NCBI GenBank assembly: GCA_030680175.1
Contig: JAUXWO010000030.1
Span: forward strand, 124,001-188,000
DNA from: Vicinamibacterales bacterium
Lineage (GTDB): Bacteria > Acidobacteriota > Vicinamibacteria > Vicinamibacterales > UBA2999
DNA length: 64,000 nucleotides
Direction: 5' to 3'
Part shown: piece by piece, positions 32,733 to 41,190 of the stretch
How positions within the stretch are numbered: the stretch's first letter is position 1
Layout: the number at the start of each line of letters is the position of its first letter
Notes under the pieces: model-generated
The model's database searches: none
The model's input: only the letters and a program-made list of their open reading frames with translations
Told to the model about the DNA's origin: nothing
Made by a program: the position numbers and the translations under genes

Positions 32733-33545
32733 CTAGCCGCGGAGCAACGTCAGCACCGAGGAGCTGGTCTGGTTGGCCTGCGCGAGGGCGGCCACGCCGC
32801 TCTGCGTCAGGATGTTGTAGCGCGTGAGGTTGGCCGACTCTTCGGCGATGTTGGCGTCGCGGATCCGGCTCTCGGCCGCCTTGTTGTTCACCACCTGCGT
32901 CTGCGCCAGGCTGATGGCGAACTGCAGCCGGTTCTGCAGGGTGCCGAGCGTGCCCTGGGTCTGGCCGAGCACCGTGACCGCCGAGGCCACCGCGACGACC
33001 GCCGACTGGGCCAGCGCCTGCGAGGTGATGACGTGGCCGTTCAGGGTCAGCGTCGTCGTCGTGACCGCCGAGATGGTGCCCGAGATCTTGCCGTCGGCCG
33101 CCGTGGTGGTGTTCTGGATGAAGATCGAGAAGCCGGAGGCCGTCGCCAGTGACGCGACGTTCGACTCGCGCTGAATCTCGGCGAGGATGTCCTGGAACTC
33201 CTGGTTGAGCGTCTGCCGGCTCGCGTCGCTCGTGCTACCCGAGGCCGCCTGCGTCGCCAGCGTCGAGAGCCGGTCGAGGAGCGTGGAGATGTTGTTGGCC
33301 GCGCCGTCCTTGATCTGCAGGTCCGACAGGCCGTCGTTGGCGTTGCGGATGCCCTGGTTGAGCACCGCGATGCTGTTCCGGTAGGTGTTGGCCACGGCCA
33401 GGCCGGCCGCGTCGTCGCCCGACTGGTTGATGCGGAAGCCGCTCGACAGGCGCGTCAGCGTCTGGTTCAGGTTGCTGTTGGTCTGCACCAGGTGCGACTG
33501 CGCGACGGACGACGAGATGTTGCTGACAACTGAGAACGAAGCCAT
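32733..33545 (-). CDS. Flagellin (filament protein), paralogue 1
   Basis: This 270-residue flagellin has the conserved N-terminal D0/D1 region (LTRLSSGFRINQSGDDAAGL, GIRNANDGLSDLQIKDGA), a short central domain and the C-terminal D0 (ESRIRDANIAEESANLTRYN, ILTQSGVAALAQANQ). It is closely similar to the flagellin at 33816. The ribosome-binding site AAGGAGGAACG precedes the ATG and is a possible CsrA target. Transcription is probably from the sigma-28-type promoter at 33631-33657. Confidence 0.96.
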   Translation of the reverse strand: MASFSVVSNISSSVAQSHLVQTNSNLNQTLTRLSSGFRINQSGDDAAGLAVANTYRNSIAVLNQGIRNANDGLSDLQIKDGAANNISTLLDRLSTLATQAASGSTSDASRQTLNQEFQDILAEIQRESNVASLATASGFSIFIQNTTTAADGKISGTISAVTTTTLTLNGHVITSQALAQSAVVAVASAVTVLGQTQGTLGTLQNRLQFAISLAQTQVVNNKAAESRIRDANIAEESANLTRYNILTQSGVAALAQANQTSSSVLTLLRG

Positions 33546-33630
33546 GTGACGTTCCTCCTTGAATGGTTCACCCGGCCGTCAGGGCCGGGTAGCGCGTGTG
33601 CGTCCTTGCACACGGCCATGTTCGAGGAGG

Positions 33631-33657
33631 TAATCGGACTCCGCCGGGAAGACTTGA
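33631..33657 (-). promoter_or_regulatory. Sigma-28-type promoter of flagellin 1
   Basis: Minus strand: TCAAGTCTT (33657-33649), 10-nt spacer, TCCGATTA (33638-33631). It is nearly identical to the promoter of flagellin 2. Confidence 0.75.
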
Positions 33658-33675
33658 ATGGAAATGTGCGATTGC

Positions 33676-33708
33676 GCCCACGGTGTGCGTCAGCAACACA
33701 CCGTGGGC
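33676..33708. other. Perfect hairpin upstream of the flagellin 1 promoter
   Basis: GCCCACGGTGTG / CACACCGTGGGC form a perfect 12-bp stem with a 9-nt loop, 19 nt upstream of the -35 element. It may terminate flagellin 2 transcripts or act as a regulatory site; a similar GTGTGCG-rich palindrome lies upstream of flagellin 2. Confidence 0.6.
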
Positions 33709-33815
33709 CTCCTCGCAGGCCGGGACACACCCTGGGGGACGTGCCGGCGGCTCATCGGAAGCGCGGTCCGGCAGGGGGGCTATCCGTTCCCCCCGTCACC
33801 GAACCGGAGCCTCGG

Positions 33816-34625
33816 TTACCGCAGCAGCGAGAGCACCGACTGCGTCGACTGGTTCGCCTGCGACAGGGCCGCGATGCCGCTCTGCGTCAGGATGTTGTAG
33901 CGCGTCAGGTTCGCCGACTCTTCGGCGATGTTCGCGTCACGGATGCGGCTTTCGGCCGCCTTGTTGTTCACCACCTGCGTCTGCGCCAGGGAGATGGCGA
34001 ACTGGAGCCGGTTCTGCAGGGTGCCGATCGTGCCCTGCGAGGCGCCGAGCACCGTCACCGCCGACGAGACCGCCAGGACGGCCGACTCGGCCAGCGCCTG
34101 CGACGTGATCACGTGGCCGTTCAGGGTCAGCGTGGTCGTCGTCACGGCCGAGACCGTGCCGGAGACCTTGCCGTTGGCCGCGGTGGACTCGTTGCTGATG
34201 AACACCGAGAAGCCCGTGTTGGTGTTGAGCTTCGCGACGTTCGACTCGCGCGCGATCTCAGCGAGGACGTCCTGGAACTCCTGGTTGAGGGTCGTGCGGC
34301 TGGCGTCGGTCGTCTGCCCCGAGGCCGCCTGGGTGGCCAGCGTGCCGAGCCGGTCGAGCAGCGTCGAGATGTTGTTGGTCGCGCCGTCCTTGATCTGCAG
34401 GTCCGACAGGCCGTCGTTGGCGTTGCGGATGCCCTGGTTCATGATCGCGATGTCGTTGCGATACTTGTTCGCCACGGCGAGGCCCGCCGCGTCGTCGCCC
34501 GACTGGTTGATGCGGAAGCCGCTCGACAGGCGGGTGAGGGTGTTGTTGAGCCCGCGCTGCGTCCCGACGAGGTTCGCGGCGGAGTTGGCCGAGGCGATGT
34601 TGCTGACGACTGAGAACGAAGCCAT
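33816..34625 (-). CDS. Flagellin (filament protein), paralogue 2
   Basis: This 269-residue flagellin with the same domain plan as paralogue 1 differs mainly in the central domain (LNTNTGFSVFISNESTAANG) and near the N-terminus (SANSAANLVGTQRGLNNTLT). The start MASFSVVSNIASAN at 34625 was chosen over an upstream in-frame ATG because AAGGAGGAA lies just before it. It is preceded by a sigma-28-type promoter. Confidence 0.96.
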   Translation of the reverse strand: MASFSVVSNIASANSAANLVGTQRGLNNTLTRLSSGFRINQSGDDAAGLAVANKYRNDIAIMNQGIRNANDGLSDLQIKDGATNNISTLLDRLGTLATQAASGQTTDASRTTLNQEFQDVLAEIARESNVAKLNTNTGFSVFISNESTAANGKVSGTVSAVTTTTLTLNGHVITSQALAESAVLAVSSAVTVLGASQGTIGTLQNRLQFAISLAQTQVVNNKAAESRIRDANIAEESANLTRYNILTQSGIAALSQANQSTQSVLSLLR

Positions 34626-34707
34626 GTGTCTGTTCCTCCTTGAGACTCCCGCGCCCGGCATCCTTGCCGGACGTTGGCGCGGCGTCTGCCGTGCCGAGTC
34701 ACGAGGG

Positions 34708-34734
34708 TAATCGGAGGCCCCGCTGAACTCTTGA
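34708..34734 (-). promoter_or_regulatory. Sigma-28-type promoter of flagellin 2
   Basis: Minus strand: TCAAGAGTT (34734-34726), 10-nt spacer, TCCGATTA (34715-34708). The -10 is identical to that of flagellin 1. Confidence 0.75.
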
Positions 34735-34765
34735 GCCCTAAAGTGATGACTGCGTGAGATTTACC

Positions 34766-34801
34766 GTGTGCGCCCTGTGCGAATCCGCACACGGCGCACA
34801 C
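34766..34801. other. 36-nt near-perfect palindrome upstream of flagellin 2 promoter
   Basis: GTGTGCGCC and TGTGCG pair with CGCACA and GGCGCACAC around an AATC loop, with one C-C mismatch (15 paired bases). It lies 31 nt upstream of the -35 element. No gene on either strand ends into it, so an operator-like role is more likely than a terminator. Confidence 0.5.
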
Positions 34802-34982
34802 ACCGGGAAGACGGAGGAATCACCTGGGCACGGGCGCGCCGGCACAGAGGCCGCGTGATCCAGGGCTGTCGGTGAGCTGACATCGCGGACCGGCACAGGC
34901 GGTCCGCGGGAGTGCATTTGCGCGGATTCAGGGGAGGTTGTGGCCGCCCCGGCGTTGGCGCGGGCCTTGCCTCTGCAGCGGC

Positions 34983-36680
34983 GTGGACTCTCTCTATTCC
35001 CTGAACCTTGCCGCGCTCCGGGTCCGGTCGCCCGAAACCGCGCGGCTCATCGAGGGCCTCGAGGGCCCGGCGGGCGTCACGGTGACCGGCGCCGCGACCG
35101 GCGCCCCCGTCCTCGAAATCGCGGGCCGTGCCCTCGACAGCCGGCGCGATCCGGTGCGCGCGGCCGAGCGGTCGGCCGCGGCCGTCACGAGCGATCCGGT
35201 GGTCGTGGCGGGACTCGCGGGCGGCTACTTCATCGAGGCTCTCGAGGCGCGCGGCCTGACCGTCGCCGGCGTCATTGAAGGCGAGCCGGCCGTGCTCGCG
35301 GCCGCGATGCGCGCGCGCGATCTGACCGCGTGGCTCTCGCGGGTCCCGGTCTGGTGCGTGTCCGCGCTCGCCGACCGCGTCGAACTCGCGGCGATCCGGC
35401 GTCTCGGCGACCTCGCCGTGCACGCGCCCAGCCTGACCGGCCACGAGGGCCTCGCGGCGCTCGTCGCGCTCTGGCCGACGATTCGCGTCGCGCATCGCGC
35501 GCCGCGGGTGCTGGTGGCCGGCCCCATCTACGGGGGCTCGCTCGAGACCGCCCGCGCCACCGCCCGCGCGGTGTCGATGACGGCCGCCGAGACGAAGCTC
35601 TTCGACTTCTCGGTGTTCGCGCCGGGCCACCACACCCTCGACGCCCTCGGCATCGCGCGCTCGACGCGCAACCGGCTGCAGGCCGGGCACGCCGACTTCC
35701 TCGGTGAGGTGCTCGTGGACGTCGCGCTCGACTGGCGCGCGGACCTAGTCATCGCGCTGGCGCAGGCGCCCCTCGCCGAGGCCGCGCTCACGCGGCTCCG
35801 CGAGCACCAGGTGGCCACGGCGTTCTGGTACGTCGAGAACCACCGCGTGCTGCCGTACTGGTCGCAGGTGGCGCCGCACTACGACTGGTTCTATGGCATC
35901 CAGCCTGGCCGCTTCCTCGAACAGCTCGCCGAGGCCGGCGCCGCGCACCCCGGGTACCTGCCGATGGCGTGCGACCCCGCGGTCCACCAACCCGAGACGC
36001 TCACCGGCGAGCAGCGGGCGCGCTTCGGCAGCGCCGTCAGCTTCGCGGGTGCGCCGTACCTGAACCGCCGGCGGCTGCTCGTGTCGCTGGCCGATCTCGA
36101 CTTCCGCATCTGGGGCGACGGCTGGAACGAGCCGGCCCTGGCGCACCTCGTGGCGGGGGAGGGGCAGCGCTTCGATGTCCGCGACATGGTGCGCATCTTC
36201 AACGCCACCGCCATCAACCTGAACCTGCACTCGGCCGCGCACGTCGCGGACCTGGACCCCGACCCCGACTTCGTCAACCCGCGCACCTTCGAGATCGCGG
36301 CCTGTGGGGCGTTCCAGCTGGTCGATCGCCGGACGCCGCTGCCGGACTTGTTTGCGCCGGACGAGATGGTGGTGTTCGAGAGCGTCCCCGAACTGCGCCG
36401 GCTGATCGATCACTACCTCGCGCATCCCGACGAGCGGCAGGCCATCGCCGATCGCGCGCGGACGCGCGTCCTCGCCGAGCACACCTACGAACACCGCGTG
36501 CGCCGCATCCTGCGCGATGCGCTGCCGCACGACCTGGCGGCCGCGGCCCTGCACGGTATCGACGCCGAGCCCCTGGACCTCGCGGTGCGGCGTATCGAGT
36601 CGGCCTCGGCGTTCATGACCGGCGAAGAAGCCTGCATGCGCGTCCTCCTGGAAGTCGAGAAGAACTGGGGGATGCGATGA
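34983..36680 (+). CDS. CgeB-like glycosyltransferase, probably flagellin/glycan modifying
   Basis: About 565 residues from GTG 34983 (start uncertain; no clear ribosome-binding site). The N-terminal third has a Rossmann-like VVVAGLAGGYFIEALEARGL. The C-terminal two thirds resemble CgeB/DUF3880 glycosyltransferases: AFWYVENHRVLPYWSQ, YLPMACDPAVHQPE, SFAGAPYLNRRRLL, RTFEIAACGAFQLVDRRTPL. It lies directly beside the flagellin genes and overlaps the next glycosyltransferase by 4 nt. Sugar donor and acceptor are unknown. Confidence 0.75.
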   Translation: MDSLYSLNLAALRVRSPETARLIEGLEGPAGVTVTGAATGAPVLEIAGRALDSRRDPVRAAERSAAAVTSDPVVVAGLAGGYFIEALEARGLTVAGVIEGEPAVLAAAMRARDLTAWLSRVPVWCVSALADRVELAAIRRLGDLAVHAPSLTGHEGLAALVALWPTIRVAHRAPRVLVAGPIYGGSLETARATARAVSMTAAETKLFDFSVFAPGHHTLDALGIARSTRNRLQAGHADFLGEVLVDVALDWRADLVIALAQAPLAEAALTRLREHQVATAFWYVENHRVLPYWSQVAPHYDWFYGIQPGRFLEQLAEAGAAHPGYLPMACDPAVHQPETLTGEQRARFGSAVSFAGAPYLNRRRLLVSLADLDFRIWGDGWNEPALAHLVAGEGQRFDVRDMVRIFNATAINLNLHSAAHVADLDPDPDFVNPRTFEIAACGAFQLVDRRTPLPDLFAPDEMVVFESVPELRRLIDHYLAHPDERQAIADRARTRVLAEHTYEHRVRRILRDALPHDLAAAALHGIDAEPLDLAVRRIESASAFMTGEEACMRVLLEVEKNWGMR

Positions 36681-38302
36681 CGCGCGTCCTCGTCCTGCAG
36701 ATGTGCCGGCTCGGTGACATCCTGCAGACCACCCCGATGCTCCGCGGGCTGCGGCGCGAGCACCCGGACGCCGAGATCACGCTCGTCCTGCACGACGTCT
36801 TTCGCGACGTCCCGGTGCCCGGGCATCTCTACGACCGGCTCATCCCGTTCCCCTACACGCAGATCGCGCAGACGCTGTCGGTGGCGCGGCACGACTGGAA
36901 GAAGGAGGTGGCGCGCCTCCAGGAGTTCGTGCGCGAGCTCGGGACCGAGCCGTTCGACCTCGTGCTGAACCTGACCCACAGCGACCTTGCGGGGCTGCTG
37001 ACCGCGCTGGTGCCGGGGCGCGCGGTGAGCGGCGGGCTCGTCGCCGGCGACCGCACGCGCGTCGTGCGCGGGCCGTGGATGAGCTACTTCTGGGCGAGCC
37101 AGGCCGCGCGCGCGCACGGCTGCTTCAACCTGGTCGACGTCCACAACTACGCCGCCGGCGTCGCCTCCGACGGGCAGACGCTCGAGATGGCCGTGCCGGA
37201 CGCGGCCCACGCACGCATCCATGAATGGCTGTCCGCCCGCCACCTCGGCACACGCCCCCTCGTCGCCGTGCAGATGGGGGCAAGCGAAGAGCGCAAGCGC
37301 TGGCCCGCCGAGCAGGTCGCCGAGGCGATCAACCGGATCCCCGAGGCGCTGGCCGACATCGTCCTCGTCGGCGCCGCCGACGAGCGGCACCTGGTGGCGC
37401 GTGCGCGCACGCGCCTCACGCGCGATGTCCACGACGCCCTGGGCGAGACGACGATCCTCGAGCTGGGAGCGCTGCTGAAGCGCTCCGCGCTGCTCCTCAC
37501 CAACGACACCGGCACCATGCACGTCGCCACCGCCATGGGCACGCGCATCGTCGACCTCTCGACGGGGAACGTGTTCGTGCACGAGACGGCGCCGTACGGC
37601 GAAGGGCACTTCGTGCTCGAGCCCCGCATGGCCTGCTTCCCCTGCACGGCCGGGTCGACCTGCCATCACTTCCAGTGTCGCGAGGCGTTCACGCCGGACG
37701 ACGTGTCGGCGCTCGTGCGCCATGCGCTCGGTGATGGCGCGCTGCCGCGCCCGGCCCAGTCGACGATCCTGCAGGGCCGGTTCGTGCGCGGCGGGCGCAT
37801 CCAGTACCGGACGCTGTGGCCGGACCGTCCGTCCATCACCGAGTGCCGGCGGCAGGCCGCTGGCGTGATGTGGGCCGAGACGCTGCAGGCGCCGGCGCTG
37901 CCGGAGGTGGCCTCGACCGTCTCACCGCTGCAGGCGCCCGGCGCGGGGCAGGAACGTCCGGAGGTGCTCGACGCGCTGGCGCGCCTCGCCGGTCACGCGC
38001 GGCAGATCGCCTCCGCGGCGGCGGCGCTCGCGACGGCCGATGCGGCGGGGCAGGCGCGGCTGTCGTCGCGCATCGAGGATCAGATGCGGCAGCTGCAGCT
38101 CGTCGCGCAGCTCGAGCCGGTGTGCCATCCGATCGTGGCCTTCATGAAGGTGTCGCTCGACTCGACGACGGCGCGGGAGGTGGCGGGCGTGGCCGCGACG
38201 TATCACGCGGAGGCGGCGATGGCGGCACGGCGTGCGGAGCGGCTCGCGGCGCTGCTCGGCACGGGCGCGGGTGCCGTGGAGACAGGCCGCCGTATCGCCT
38301 GA
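36677..38302 (+). CDS. GT9 (heptosyltransferase-like) glycosyltransferase with C-terminal extension
   Basis: The 541-residue protein begins MTRVLVLQMCRLGDILQTTP, the GT9 (ADP-heptose:LPS heptosyltransferase) opening. VAVQMGASEERKRWPAEQ and LLLTNDTGTMHVATAMGT, both diagnostic for the family, follow. A cysteine-rich ACFPCTAGSTCHHFQC segment is also typical. About 190 extra helical residues follow at the C-terminus. It is coupled to the CgeB-like gene by an ATGA overlap. Confidence 0.88.
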   Translation: MTRVLVLQMCRLGDILQTTPMLRGLRREHPDAEITLVLHDVFRDVPVPGHLYDRLIPFPYTQIAQTLSVARHDWKKEVARLQEFVRELGTEPFDLVLNLTHSDLAGLLTALVPGRAVSGGLVAGDRTRVVRGPWMSYFWASQAARAHGCFNLVDVHNYAAGVASDGQTLEMAVPDAAHARIHEWLSARHLGTRPLVAVQMGASEERKRWPAEQVAEAINRIPEALADIVLVGAADERHLVARARTRLTRDVHDALGETTILELGALLKRSALLLTNDTGTMHVATAMGTRIVDLSTGNVFVHETAPYGEGHFVLEPRMACFPCTAGSTCHHFQCREAFTPDDVSALVRHALGDGALPRPAQSTILQGRFVRGGRIQYRTLWPDRPSITECRRQAAGVMWAETLQAPALPEVASTVSPLQAPGAGQERPEVLDALARLAGHARQIASAAAALATADAAGQARLSSRIEDQMRQLQLVAQLEPVCHPIVAFMKVSLDSTTAREVAGVAATYHAEAAMAARRAERLAALLGTGAGAVETGRRIA

Positions 38303-38318
38303 GGACGCGCGCGGCGGA

Positions 38319-39281
38319 TCAGGCCGCGCGGCGGAGGCGCCCGTCGATGAGCGCCGTCCAGGCGTTGGCGCAGGCCTCCGGATGGAAGTTGCGGAGCACG
38401 GACGCACGCGCCGCCGTGCCGAGCCGCGTGGCGAGCGTGGCATCGCCGAGCAGGTCGAGGACACGCGCTCGGATCTCGCCGGCGTCCGCACAGACGAAGC
38501 CGTTCACGCCGTGCTCGATCGGCGTGCCCGGGTGCGCGATCGTGACGACGGGAAGGCCCGAGGCCATGGCTTCGAGCATCGCCGAGGGCAGGGCCGGTTC
38601 GTAGGGCGCGATCGACAGGTTCAGATAGAGACGATGCGAGGCGAGCGCCTGGCGCCGCGCGGACCACTGGGCGGTGTCGTGCGGCACGCCGAGACCGGGA
38701 TTGAGGCCGAGCACGGTCATCGGCAGGCCCGCCGACACCTCCCGGAGCGCCCGGCCCGTGCCGATCGCGTCGCGTTCGACGGCAAAGGGCAGCACCGTCA
38801 GCGCGCGCGGGAGCGAGCCGTCGCCGAGCGGCCACGCGCGCGGGTCGATGGCGGGACGAATCACCTCGCCGTCCAGGCCCCACGACTCGGCGACCCACGC
38901 GCTCGGGTACACGACCTGGGTGCGGGCGACGAGGGCCCGGCGGGACTCGGACCAGCGGTCCGGGCCGTCACCCATGAGGTCGGCGAGCGCGCGCGGCTCG
39001 TGCTGGACGAGCACGGCCGGGACCCGTTCGCTGGCGAAGACCTCGAGGTCGGCGACGTCATGCACGACTGCGACGTCGTAGGCGCCGCGCTGCAGTCCCG
39101 TCGCAGCACGGGCTTCGGTGACCGGCCGGGCCCCGGCCGGCAGCTCGGCCACGCGGGCCCACCAGGCGCCCAGACCCTCGTCGCGCGGCACGACGACGTC
39201 CACTCGGGCGTCGAGGGCCGAGAGGCCGCGGAGGTAGCCGGGCACCCGGCTGGTGGTCAGCAGTCGAAGCGGTCTGCGCAT
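38319..39281 (-). CDS. GT4-type glycosyltransferase
   Basis: The 320-residue protein shows GT-B fold features: YNLA-like LYLNLSIAPYEPALPSAMLE followed by AMASGLPVVTIAHPGTPIEH and GVNGFVCADAGE, the donor-binding EX7E-type segment of GT4. ATG 39281 gives MRRPLRLLTTSRVPGYL. It is read against its neighbours, convergent with the GT9 gene and divergent (40 nt apart) from the next gene. Confidence 0.8.
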   Translation of the reverse strand: MRRPLRLLTTSRVPGYLRGLSALDARVDVVVPRDEGLGAWWARVAELPAGARPVTEARAATGLQRGAYDVAVVHDVADLEVFASERVPAVLVQHEPRALADLMGDGPDRWSESRRALVARTQVVYPSAWVAESWGLDGEVIRPAIDPRAWPLGDGSLPRALTVLPFAVERDAIGTGRALREVSAGLPMTVLGLNPGLGVPHDTAQWSARRQALASHRLYLNLSIAPYEPALPSAMLEAMASGLPVVTIAHPGTPIEHGVNGFVCADAGEIRARVLDLLGDATLATRLGTAARASVLRNFHPEACANAWTALIDGRLRRAA

Positions 39282-39321
39282 GGCACTGATCTCGCTAGCA
39301 ATGAGTGTTCCGGAGGAACAG

Positions 39322-39966
39322 ATGGCCAGAATTCTTGTGAACGACACCGAACATCAGCCGAATCCCGGGCCGGAAACCTGGGGGGAACTGCTGCGCACGC
39401 TGGACGAGTCGCTCGGGGAGGAGGGGCGCCTGGTGACGGCCGCCCGATTCGATGGCGTCGACCAGCCGTCATTTCGCGATGCGGAGATCGAGTCGAAGGC
39501 CCTGACGTCGCTGTCGACGGTCGAGGTGCGGACCGAGCAGCCCGGCACGCTGCTGTCCAACTGCCTGGGCGAGGCCGAGGCGGGCGTGGCGGCGATGGGC
39601 GCGGCCGTGCTGCGGCTCGGCGAGATGTTCCGTGGCCAGGACGTGGCGCTCGCCAACTCGGGCCTCGCGCATGTCGGCGACGACCTGCGTGCGCTGGTGG
39701 CGCTCATCCAGGCGCTCGGCGGGCCGATCGGCGTGGATCTCGACCGCCTGGTGGTGGACGGCAAGAACGTCCCCGAGCACCTCGGCGCGCTGGCGGGCCT
39801 GCTCGAGACGATGGTCGAGGCGCAGCAGGCGCACGACTGGCTGACCGTGGCCGACATCCTCGAGTTCGACCTGGAGCCGGCGCTGCGTGGCTGGCAGGCG
39901 ATCTTCGACACGCTCCGCTCGTTCCTCGCGAAGGGCCGGCCGGCACTCGCGGCGGCGACGGCCTAG
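39322..39966 (+). CDS. Hypothetical protein in glycan locus
   Basis: Not recognised. It has 214 residues, starting MARILVNDTEHQPNPGPETW behind a strong GGAGGA site. The first third looks beta-rich; the rest is helical (DDLRALVALIQALGGPIGVD, NVPEHLGALAGLLETMVEAQ). There is no signal peptide, membrane segment or cysteine motif of note. It sits between glycosyltransferase and nonulosonate genes. The good ribosome-binding site and codon pattern support a real gene. Confidence 0.6.
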   Translation: MARILVNDTEHQPNPGPETWGELLRTLDESLGEEGRLVTAARFDGVDQPSFRDAEIESKALTSLSTVEVRTEQPGTLLSNCLGEAEAGVAAMGAAVLRLGEMFRGQDVALANSGLAHVGDDLRALVALIQALGGPIGVDLDRLVVDGKNVPEHLGALAGLLETMVEAQQAHDWLTVADILEFDLEPALRGWQAIFDTLRSFLAKGRPALAAATA

Positions 39967-39994
39967 CCCGGCCGCGGCTCGAGAGCAGGACCCC

Positions 39995-41176
39995 ATGGCT
40001 CGTTCGTCAGCACTGCGACAGGTCGATCCCGCACCGTCGTACGTCACCTTCGCGCGTCCCTCCATCGAACGGGGCGAGATCGATGACGTGATCGAGACGC
40101 TCGCGTCCGGCTGGCTCACCACCGGGCCGCGGGTGCAGCGCTTCGAACGCGAGTTCGCCGCCTACGTCGGGGCGCGCGAGGCCGTGGCGGTCAACTCGTG
40201 CACGGCGGGCCTGCACCTCTCGCTGCTCGCGTCCGGCATCGGTGGCGGCGACGAGGTCGTCACCACGCCGCTCACCTTCTGCGCGACGGCCAACACCGTG
40301 ATCCACACCGGCGCACGGCCGGTGTTCGCGGATGTCGACCCGGTGACGATGAACCTGGATCCGGCGGCGGCGGCCGCGGCCGTCACGCCGCGCACGCGCG
40401 CCGTGCTGCCGGTGCACTTCGCGGGACGGCCCGTGGACATCGGCGCATTCCGGGCCCTCACCGCGCGGCACCGCCTCGTCTACATCGAGGACGCGGCGCA
40501 CGCGGTGGAGACGGTGCACCCGGAGGGGAAGGTCGGCACGACGGCCGACTTCACGTGCTTCAGCTTCTACGCGACGAAGAACCTCACCACCGGTGAGGGC
40601 GGCATGATCACGACGGCGTCGCCCGAGAAGGCGCAGTGGCTGCGGACGGCCGCGCTCCACGGGCTGAGCCGCGATGCGTGGAAGCGCTACGGGCCGGACG
40701 GTCCCGCGCCCTACGAGGTCGTGATGGCCGGCTTCAAGTACAACATGATGGACCTGCAGGCCGCGATCGGCCTGCGGCAGCTCGCACGTCTCGACGAGAT
40801 GGCCGCGCGGCGCGAGGCCATCTGGCGGGCCTACGACGAGGCGCTCGCGGATCTGCCGCTGGTGCGCCCGGCGCCCGCCGAGGCCGGCACCGTCCACGCA
40901 CGGCACCTGTACACGGTGCTCGTGGATCCCACGATCTGTGGCTGGACGCGCGCCGAGTTGCAGCAGGCGCTGCACGCGCGCGGGATCGGCACCAGCGTGC
41001 ACTTCCAGGCACTGCACCTCCACGCCTTCTACGCCGAGCGCTACGGCCTCGCGCGCGGGATGTTTCCACACGCCGAGTACATCTCCGACCACACGCTGTC
41101 GCTGCCGCTGTCAGCGGCCCTCACCGGTGCGGAGTTCGATCAGGTGATCGACGCGCTCCGCGCGATCTTCGCCTGA
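39995..41176 (+). CDS. DegT/DnrJ/EryC1-family aminotransferase (PseC/SpsC-like)
   Basis: A 393-residue PLP-dependent sugar aminotransferase. It has AVAVNSCTAGLHLSLLASGI, the EDAAHAVE motif with the PLP-contacting Asp, and the Schiff-base lysine in FSFYATKNLTTGEGGMI. AGFKYNMMDLQAAIGLRQL also matches the family. In a pathway with the PseG-, NeuB- and SpsF-like neighbours it would add the 4-amino group to a 4-keto-6-deoxy UDP-sugar. The exact substrate is inferred. Confidence 0.9.
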   Translation: MARSSALRQVDPAPSYVTFARPSIERGEIDDVIETLASGWLTTGPRVQRFEREFAAYVGAREAVAVNSCTAGLHLSLLASGIGGGDEVVTTPLTFCATANTVIHTGARPVFADVDPVTMNLDPAAAAAAVTPRTRAVLPVHFAGRPVDIGAFRALTARHRLVYIEDAAHAVETVHPEGKVGTTADFTCFSFYATKNLTTGEGGMITTASPEKAQWLRTAALHGLSRDAWKRYGPDGPAPYEVVMAGFKYNMMDLQAAIGLRQLARLDEMAARREAIWRAYDEALADLPLVRPAPAEAGTVHARHLYTVLVDPTICGWTRAELQQALHARGIGTSVHFQALHLHAFYAERYGLARGMFPHAEYISDHTLSLPLSAALTGAEFDQVIDALRAIFA

Positions 41177-41190
41177 GGCGCGCCGCCACG

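Larger units (their letters stand above)
34626..34982. other. Divergent intergenic region with flagellin 2 promoter and palindromes
   Basis: The 357-nt gap between the divergently read flagellin 2 and the glycosyltransferase at 34983 contains no convincing gene. It holds the sigma-28-type promoter, a 36-nt near-perfect palindrome (34766-34801) and a 9-bp-stem hairpin (34884-34908). I found no clear promoter for the rightward gene. Confidence 0.6.

Noticed and set aside
33816..34625. The second flagellin as a pseudogene copy
   Set aside because: The frame is intact with both conserved termini, a good ribosome-binding site and its own promoter, so it is a functional paralogue.
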